Source of the DNA: Microcebus murinus
Taxonomy: Eukaryota > Chordata > Mammalia > Primates > Cheirogaleidae
Direction: 5' to 3'
Length of the DNA: 64,000 bases
Assembly (NCBI RefSeq): GCF_040939455.1
Contig: NC_134104.1
Location: 141,706,501 to 141,770,500, forward strand
A program made the translations under genes and the position numbers. Position 1 is the stretch's first letter; each line of letters opens with the position of its first letter. Below the pieces are notes generated by a model. That model was not told where the DNA came from. It made no database searches and saw only the letters and a program-made list of their open reading frames with translations. Of this stretch, positions 57,081 to 64,000 are shown in pieces.

Positions 57081-57694
57081 ATTTTCTTTGCCTTTTGCCT
57101 GCTGCCTAGGTATCAGGACTAATAGGACTGATTAAATAGGTTCTTGTGGCTCTTATTTCTTTAGAGACATGTTCTCAGCAAAGAAACATGGGGGTTAAGG
57201 AAAAACTATTTTTGGTAATCTTGGACATTAGAGGAATGCATAGCCTCAACCGCCTCTCTATAATAAAATATCACAAGGGATTTACATTTCCTTTTCAGTG
57301 TTTCTATCTGTTCAAGGATCCTTAATTAAATTTTATTTCACCTGATATTTGTTCTATGCTTAAGAAAAGAAAAGCAACCATAAAATGTACTATCACTTGG
57401 CTACAACAGTTTCTGCATTTCTAGGAGAAGCATAGACAAAGAAGCTTCTGAAGGACGCAGCCAGTGGGTGCCGTGTCCTCAAGGGCACTATGAAAATGAC
57501 AACCTCCTGGGCCCACTGGTCCAGTCCAGGCAGGCTGAGCAAACTGGGACCCCACTGTCCTGTGCTCATTCCCACCTTTGCTTTCCCACCCTGTGACGGT
57601 GGCTGTAAAGGACAACTAGCTGTGGGTGTAACTCTTATCTTTTCGTTGAAGATTATGTTTTCCAGAGTTAGCTGCACTAATATAATATCTCATT
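57081..57694. other. Unique sequence
   Basis: No family recognised. The overlapping frames at 57393-57918 have no domain. Confidence 0.35.
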
Positions 57695-58165
57695 CCACGT
57701 GGTTTTTTCACAAGGTGACACAGACATACTTCCACTGGGCAGTGGCATCTATGCTTCCTTTCTTTGAATCTGTGTGGGCCAGTGACTATGATGGAAATGA
57801 TGCTCTAAGGCTCCGGAGGCTGTCATACATGATGATACCGATTCTGCCTGGTGCTCTTAGGGAATGCAGCCAGCATGCTGTGAGGAAGCCTAGCAGCCAT
57901 GTGACAGGCTGCATTTAGTAGTTCCAACCACAGAGGAGGGCTCAGTCGACAGCCAGCATCAACTGCCAGATCACTGGGCGAGAATCTTCCCATGATTCTA
58001 GCTCCCATCCTTTGAGCGGCTCCAGCTGATGTCACGTGGAGCACAGACGAGCTGTCCTCACCAGCTCTGCCCAAATGTCAGCTTCATGAGAAAAACGAAG
58101 GTCGCCATGGTGTTAAGCCATTACGTTTTGGTGTGGCTCGTCACTCACCAATAGAAAACTGGAAC
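57695..58165 (+). mobile_element. MLT1-type MaLR LTR
   Basis: GAATCTGTGTGGGCCAGTGA, GAGGAAGCCTAGCAGCCATG, GATTCTAGCTCCCATCCTTT, GCTCCAGCTGATGTCACGTG, GTTAAGCCATTACGTTTTGG, TGTGGCTCGTCACTCACCAA: an old MLT1 LTR with its typical 'AGCCA..GTTTTGGGGT' end. Confidence 0.6.
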
Positions 58166-58279
58166 ATGTTTTTAACAACATTGAGGCCAACATAGCATAG
58201 AGCTATGTAGAGAGTACATGCTTACTGAGTATAAAATAAATGGATAGATTAGCAAACTAACTTTCCTTCTTCTTCTTCT

Positions 58280-58641
<362 letters not shown>

Positions 58642-59640
58642 TCTTCTGAAGTGAATTAAGTCAAACTCAATGCCATTTTCCTACCACTTTTACAAATAGC
58701 ATCCCCACTACCAGAGCTACTATTTTGTAGAGAAATTTTATAGAAGGCAAAGAACTGGTCTGCAGGAAAGAGCTCACTCACCTTAGGTAAGGGGTTCAGC
58801 TATTCACACCCCTATATCACTGACTGCAGCCCAGGGTGGGGGTGATTCAGCTGCAGTTGAGCTCATGGCAATGCTTCAGAGGAGGGGCCATGGTCAGGGA
58901 GTCATCAGCGGCCAATAGTCACATCAGCCAGGGATGGGTGCACTGGCCCAGGTAAGTCTGCTGGGATGAGTCCCATAACACCCACCACAAAGATGAGTTA
59001 TGACTCAGCCCACAGGACACTTTTCATCCTCCTTCTTCTCTTCCACTTTCTCATTTCCTCTCACACCACCAAAGGAGTTCTTCTCTCTTATTTCTCAGCA
59101 GGGGAATGGGCTGTGAATTGAAATTCTCTAGCCAGCCAGTAATGAGATTAAAGAGGCAAAAATAGACTGCGTTTTGGAAAGAAAAAAATAAAACCCTAAA
59201 ATTTGTCTTTTATATTTGATCTTATTTGTTCATGCCTATAATTTATCATTTTAAGAATCAACATGTAAATGCCCAGAAGATGTTAGAGGAGTTAGCAGCT
59301 AGAAAATTGTAAAGTGGCAACAGGACAGGAGGAGTTCTTTAGAGCTCAGACCTATGTCCATGAGTGCTTACAACTGGAAACAAAACCGTGGGTATTGAGG
59401 TCAGAACGTTAGTTTGAGTGATTATCCTTAGTGAAGTAATTTATTTTTCTAGCAAACAAAGTCAATGTTGTACTTGAAAACCAAATCTTCTCTCCCCAAT
59501 TATGCCACGATCTACCTCCAATGGATGAATGATTAGTAATAACAGAGTATGAGTGCCATCAAATAAGCAGAGTAAAAATATCATCAAATAGAAAAAAAAA
59601 GAATAAAAATCACTAGTGAGTGCAGGTCAATTGCATGAGC
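58642..59640. other. Unique sequence
   Basis: No repeat or exon recognised over 1 kb. Confidence 0.4.
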
Positions 59641-59689
59641 CCAGTAGAGACCTCTGTGTCAGCTGGATTTTTCTAGAAGCAGGTGCTAA

Positions 59690-60335
59690 GACAGAGTTAG
59701 GAGTATAAAAAAGGCTTTTTTGGCTGGAGTGCAAAGTCTATGAAAGAGTAGAGAGGGAGGGCGAATTCTAAAGTGCTGACCTGATTATAGTACAGATCTC
59801 ACAAAGTCTTGGCTCATCCAAAAGGAGAGCCGGAGCAAGGATTGCCCACGGAAGGAGTCCTTCATTGGACTAAAATGCCCCAGTCCTGGAACACCCGCCA
59901 TGCCTGGGCACTGCCCTGGTGGAGCGTGGCCTTAGCTTGAAACCAAGGTGAAATCAGAAGACTCTGCAGCTGGGGGCTGTCAGACAACCACACTCCTTGC
60001 AGCTGGAAGGCAAGCCTTTCCTTGAAGGGAATGCTACACTTTGCACCTCCATGCATGCCACAACCTCCAAAGTGAGGCATCTCTCCATAACTGGAGGAGC
60101 CTGGAAGGAGGGAGAAGCTCTAGATAAGTCTTTACCTGCTGCACGCACACTGTTGTACTGCTCCCCTTCCCTTGTAGCCATTTCCTGCCAAGGAGGAGGT
60201 TAAGTTCCCCAGTGGGAACTCTGAGCAACAAGGGGCTCAGTTTGTCAGGACTCCTGGCCAATGCTTCACTTAATACCTTATGCACATTGAAGCCAGCTGG
60301 GAGTAGGAAGCCCAGTGAAGATGGAGGATAGAGCC
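59690..60335. mobile_element. Possible degenerate LTR-type repeat
   Basis: GC-richer, with AGACAGAGTTAGGAGTATAA, GGACTAAAATGCCCCAGTCC, GAAATCAGAAGACTCTGCAG, GGAGTAGGAAGCCCAGTGAA. I associate this layout with an old LTR-class repeat but cannot name it or its strand. Five overlapping short frames on both strands are artefacts. Confidence 0.3.
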
Positions 60336-60889
60336 AGGCCCTGCTCCCCTTTCCATCCTCATCTTCTTGGACTCACTCATTATCAAGGAAGCTCTAGTGG
60401 ACAGAAACTGCCAGTGCCTTCCTTTTGCCCATTGGATTTGGCCATTTGGCAGGCTTTGGATGGAGTGCTTCCCTAGGGCAAAGGACCAAGGGGATCAGAA
60501 AGCTCTGGTAGCAGTAAAGAGTGAGAGCAATGCCAGGAACAGGGCTGGCATGAGTGAGCCATGCTCACAACACTTCATTTCACAACTCGTTCACTTGGGA
60601 TTGTGCACTATGAAACAGTTACAGCACTGGATGTGTCTGGACACCTTCAATCCTGTAGGATTTGTCTGAGAAATGTTTTGATGACTTCCTGATGATCAGT
60701 GAGATCAACATGCTTTTTGGCTCTTAAGTTGCAGAAACAGAAGGAGAGGCTGGGTGAAAAGCCCTGTCCCAGTTGCAGGTCAAGAGAATTATCCTTCCTG
60801 GTTTATCTTTTTATTTAAAAAAGTGCATGGCATTTTCCAGCAAAACAGAAGGAAAAGTGACAGCTGAGGCTTCTGTGGTGTAGGAGGAA
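60336..60889. other. Unique sequence
   Basis: No family recognised. The 100-residue frame at 60367-60669 has no domain. Confidence 0.4.
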
Positions 60890-61020
60890 AGTGCTGGTCA
60901 TTTGAAATCAAAAGGCTGCATCTGAGCATGGGAATTGCAATTTCTAGCCATGGAATCTGGGCAAGTTTTAAAATTTCCCTGAACTTGTTTTTTATTTTTT
61001 TGTCATATATGCAATTAGGA
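60890..61020 (+). repeat. MIR SINE fragment
   Basis: GGTCATTTGAAATCAAAAGG, GCCATGGAATCTGGGCAAGT, TTAAAATTTCCCTGAACTTG follow the MIR 5' half and core. Confidence 0.55.
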
Positions 61021-61035
61021 TGGATTTGAGGACCC

Positions 61036-61455
61036 TTCCATGGTTTGAATGTCCCCTCCAAAACTCAGATTGAAACTTAATCTGGAATGTGGCAGTATTA
61101 AAAGGTGGGGCATTCAAGAGGTGATTGGGTTATGAGGGCTCTGCCCTTACGAATGGATTAATTGATTAATGGGTTAATGGATTGATAGGTTATCATGAGA
61201 GTGGCATTCATGGCTTTATAACAGGAGAGAGATCTGAGCTAACATGTCAGCACATTCAGCTCTCTCACCATGTGATTCTCTGCATCACCTTGGGACTCTG
61301 CAGAGAGTCTCCACCAGCAAGAAGACCCTCCTCAGATGTATCCCCTTGACCTTGAACTTCCCAGCTTCCAGAACTGTAAGAAATACATTTTATTTCTTGA
61401 TAAAGTATCCAGTTTATGCTATGCTGTTATAAGCAACAAAAAATGAACTAGACAC
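61036..61455 (+). mobile_element. MST-type MaLR solo LTR
   Basis: CCATGGTTTGAATGTCCCCT, CAAAACTCAGATTGAAACTT, AGAGGTGATTGGGTTATGAG, GGATTAATTGATTAATGGGT, TGGGACTCTGCAGAGAGTCT, CCACCAGCAAGAAGACCCTC, TTCCAGAACTGTAAGAAATA, GTTATAAGCAACAAAAAATG: MSTA/MSTB order from end to end. No internal MaLR sequence adjacent. Confidence 0.92.
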
Positions 61456-61459
61456 CTTA

Positions 61460-61570
61460 ACCCTCCTTCCTCTCCTTCTTCTTTCCCTCTTTCCTGCCAA
61501 CCTCCTTTCTTTTCTTCCCTCCCTCCCTCCATTCCTTTCTTTCTTCTTCCCTTCCTCCCGTCCCTTCTTC
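61460..61570. repeat. Pyrimidine-rich (TTCC/CCCT)n tract
   Basis: Imperfect run of CTTCC/TCCC units immediately 3' of the MST LTR. Confidence 0.9.
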
Positions 61571-63089
61571 CTTCTATTGTTCAATACACATTTACTGAAC
61601 TGCATTGTTAGGCACTGAGAAAACACAGATCAACAAAAACTCTGATGAATTTAAAAATCCTTGTGCAAGAAAAAATGACAGCATAGTGTTCATACCCAGT
61701 GAGAGATATTAGTTGCAGCAACAGTACAAAGTTATTGGTTGCAGCAGTAGTATAAAGGAGAAATTGATGATTTGGGGGGAAGAATAACAGAGAACATAAT
61801 GTCTGAGCAAAAATCTCAATAGGAAATAACTTGTGGAAATGGAGTAGTTGGGGTTACAATGGGGATGAGGAAAAGTCATCATATGCAAAGGCCCTGGATA
61901 CAAACCATTTGGTTATAGACTTGAATTTGCAGCATCTGTAAGACCCCTCAGGTCTTCCTGACAACTGGACACCCAGAGCCAGCTTAGTGGGGAATGAGCA
62001 ACTGGAGGTCATATTTAGAGATCTTTGGTGTGGCAGAGAAATTAAGAGGATTTAGAAATCTCACAGTGAAGGGGGCTGGAATTAAACTCAGGAGAACATG
62101 AAAATTGGAGTGTGCTCAGAAAGAGATGGCTGCCAGTGAGGACCTGGTAAAGAGAGAGACGGGAAGAAACTGGGTAGGATCACATTGCTGAGGGTACAAC
62201 AGAGAATGTGCCAAGAGCTTCACATTCTGCAGGAAGGCCGAGATCAGGAAAACCCAGACTGAATATGGAACTTAGAAATTAGGAGGTCAATGGTGAGGGA
62301 GAGAACCATTGACAGTAAATTAAGACATATGAAAAGGCTTTGAAAATTATGAAGAGACACGGAAAAGAAATGCCAGCTCCTGATAGAGGCAGGAATTAGC
62401 CACATTAAGCTGATCAATTCAGAATGCGCAGTGGGAATGACATGAATTCACCACTCCAGATTTACCGCTTCCCAATTACATCAGGTGGATAACAGAACAT
62501 CAGCATTTTAAATAGACACCCCTGGGCTCATAATAAATGCTTTTTAGCACTTTTATATCCGTATCTCAAAATTAGCTTCTTGGCTCCAGAAGTTTGCCTG
62601 AAATTTGTCACCTAGGAGCAAAAATAAAATTGGAGGCATGAGAAAGAATGTGGGAGACAAACTGCAAATTATAGGGTCATTGCTATGCAGGAATAAATAA
62701 TCCTAGTGACTGGATGGCTATGCCGAGTTGTAGAACTTATTCTCCAAAGAAAGGAGCTTTAATGTCTAAGTCATTTTTGGATAGTTGCAATTGATAAAAG
62801 GCTCCCAGCAGAACAAAATAGACTTCCCAACTAATTGTTTTATCCTGTAAAAAGGAAAGGAAACTAATAAGTTACCAAAAAAAAAAAAAAAGTGTGGTTC
62901 TAAACAATCTATATCTAGAGGCTACGTGAGCTTTCAATAATTCAGCGTAGATATCATGGTGTATTGCAAGTGACCATGGCTGTCTGTAGCAGGGGACAGT
63001 TGGTCATGGGCCCCTGAATCTGTTTGACTTGTAATAGCTACTTATGATATTCACTGAGCTCCAGATAAATATCTGGAGATGAGTCTCAT
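61571..63089. other. Unique sequence, candidate conserved element inside
   Basis: 61575-61650 is an ancient-repeat trace (TTACTGAACTGCATTGTTAG). 62400-62870 is complex, repeat-free and has scattered TF-like words (ATTGATAAAAGG, AATTACATCAGGTGG, CAACTAATTG). A-run at 62877-62892. No exon. Confidence 0.35.
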
Positions 63090-63500
63090 AATGATGTGCC
63101 TTGTGGCCATGACAAATATTCTTTCTGCTTGAACATACCTGATGCATTCCTGCCTTGGTGCTTACTAGTTTCCTCTGCTTGGTTTGCTCTTCTTCAAGTG
63201 TCCACATGGCTGTTGCCCTTGTCATTCTTAGTTCTCTATCTAAGCATTACCTTCTCAGTGAAGCTTTCTCTGATAATGCTATTTAAAATAACAGCTGCAC
63301 ATATCCACTGGCTCTCCCTCTCTCTTTCTCTCTGGTTTATTTTTTCCTCATAGCACTCGTTACCATATCACATACATTGTACAAGAATATTAGGTGATCG
63401 AAACAATGATTTGCATGTTTTGATCATTATATATCCCTGATGCCTAGAAGAATGCTTGGCACATAATAGGCATTCAGTAAATATTTACTGAATGAGTGGA
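63090..63500 (+). mobile_element. LINE-2 3' end
   Basis: TCTTTCTGCTTGAACATACC, CCTTCTCAGTGAAGCTTTCT, TCATAGCACTCGTTACCATA, CTGATGCCTAGAAGAATGCT, GGCACATAATAGGCATTCAG, TAAATATTTACTGAATGAGT: L2 3' region to its very end. Confidence 0.88.
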
Positions 63501-64000
63501 GGAATATTCTTTGGCAGGCTGTCAGGTTTCTAGCTCCAGGAGACTGTCAAATTCTAGAAAACTACTTCACTAAGAAAAGTCACCATGAAGTTACCACGTG
63601 GCCTCATTTGTTCACCAGGCTCTGTGATTCCTGCCTCTTCATTCAAAGCCTGCACACTGTTGTTCAAGGTTGCTAGGAGCCTCCAGGGTGTCCATTTGGG
63701 GTCTTCTCTCTGCCACCAAATAAACATGGCCTTCCAAATGCCTGGTAGGTTATATAGTCTGGAGTCAATTCCTGAGACCTATAGATATTTAAAACATTAG
63801 AGCTCAAAGGAACCTGGAAAATCCATTAGTCCAGTCTTCACCTGTAAAGATCAGCAAACTACCACTTAGAAAAGTGCCATAATTTGCCTAATGCCATGCA
63901 ATCCATTTAGTTAATTGGACTTGGGAAGGAGAGGAGAGAACTGAGGTTGTATGTTAAGCCTTCACATGTGTTGTCGCATACAATCCTCACAAACAGTGTG
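63501..64000. other. Unique sequence with MIR3-like trace
   Basis: 63795-63905 (AGAGCTCAAAGGAACCTGGA, AAATCCATTAGTCCAGTCTT) resembles an old mammalian SINE/LINE end. The final 40 bases may begin another antisense MIR, cut by the window edge. Confidence 0.35.

Noticed and set aside
57490..57918. 142-codon open frame on the plus strand
   Set aside because: Its 3' half lies in an MLT1-type LTR, a second frame is open on the minus strand, and no domain is seen.

Overview
This is a stretch of nuclear DNA from a mammal, and the repeats point to a strepsirrhine primate, most likely a Malagasy lemur. The evidence is three dimeric Alu elements with 7SL-type left arms. Their right arms carry features I associate with lemur rather than anthropoid Alus: a GAGCTAGGCTGACGCCA-like 3' arm, and in two copies a TTAGTTGGCCAATTAATTTC insert before the GTAGAGACGGGG motif. 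Younger LINE-1 copies share one diverged 3' UTR, with antisense motifs ATTATGGGGGTACA and CCCCCTCCCCC. Placental-wide fossils (MIR, L2, MaLR LTRs, hAT elements, L1M) fill much of the rest. The species call is inference from memory of repeat families.

I find no host protein-coding exon, no functional tRNA or rRNA gene, no CpG island and no CRISPR. Every open reading frame that looks like a known protein is a broken transposon gene: LINE-1 ORF2 on both strands and the acidic C-terminal tail of a pogo-like transposase. The window is either intergenic or inside a large intron; the sequence does not say which.

Layout. 1-4.2 kb: unique sequence, an antisense LTR, a TAAT-rich candidate conserved element, then L1M and MIR fossils. 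4.2-10 kb: mostly ancient antisense L1M. 10-19 kb: unique sequence with a MIR, a degenerate minisatellite, an L1 3' end with target-site duplications, an Alu and an MLT1-like LTR. 19.2-24.4 kb: one old antisense L1 split by a younger sense L1, with part of the host L1 missing. 25.6-32.5 kb: L2, L1MA-like and antisense L1 material, including an Alu with a (TTTC)n tail of about 270 bp. 32.5-36.3 kb: mostly unique. 36.3-38.6 kb: a MaLR LTR and sense L1M. 38.7-42 kb: mostly unique with dinucleotide repeats. 42.1-42.9 kb: two DNA transposons with visible termini (a hAT element with an 8-bp duplication; a pogo-like element with TA duplication and a coding remnant). 43-64 kb: MIR, L2, MaLR LTRs, MER5A, small L1 insertions, two Alus and an MST-type LTR, with unique islands between.

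The main interest is the insertion history. At least seven retrotransposon insertions have readable target-site duplications, several are nested so relative ages can be ordered, and one small retrocopy preserves only an mRNA 3' end. Several unique islands look like candidate conserved non-coding elements; that can only be settled by alignment to other genomes.
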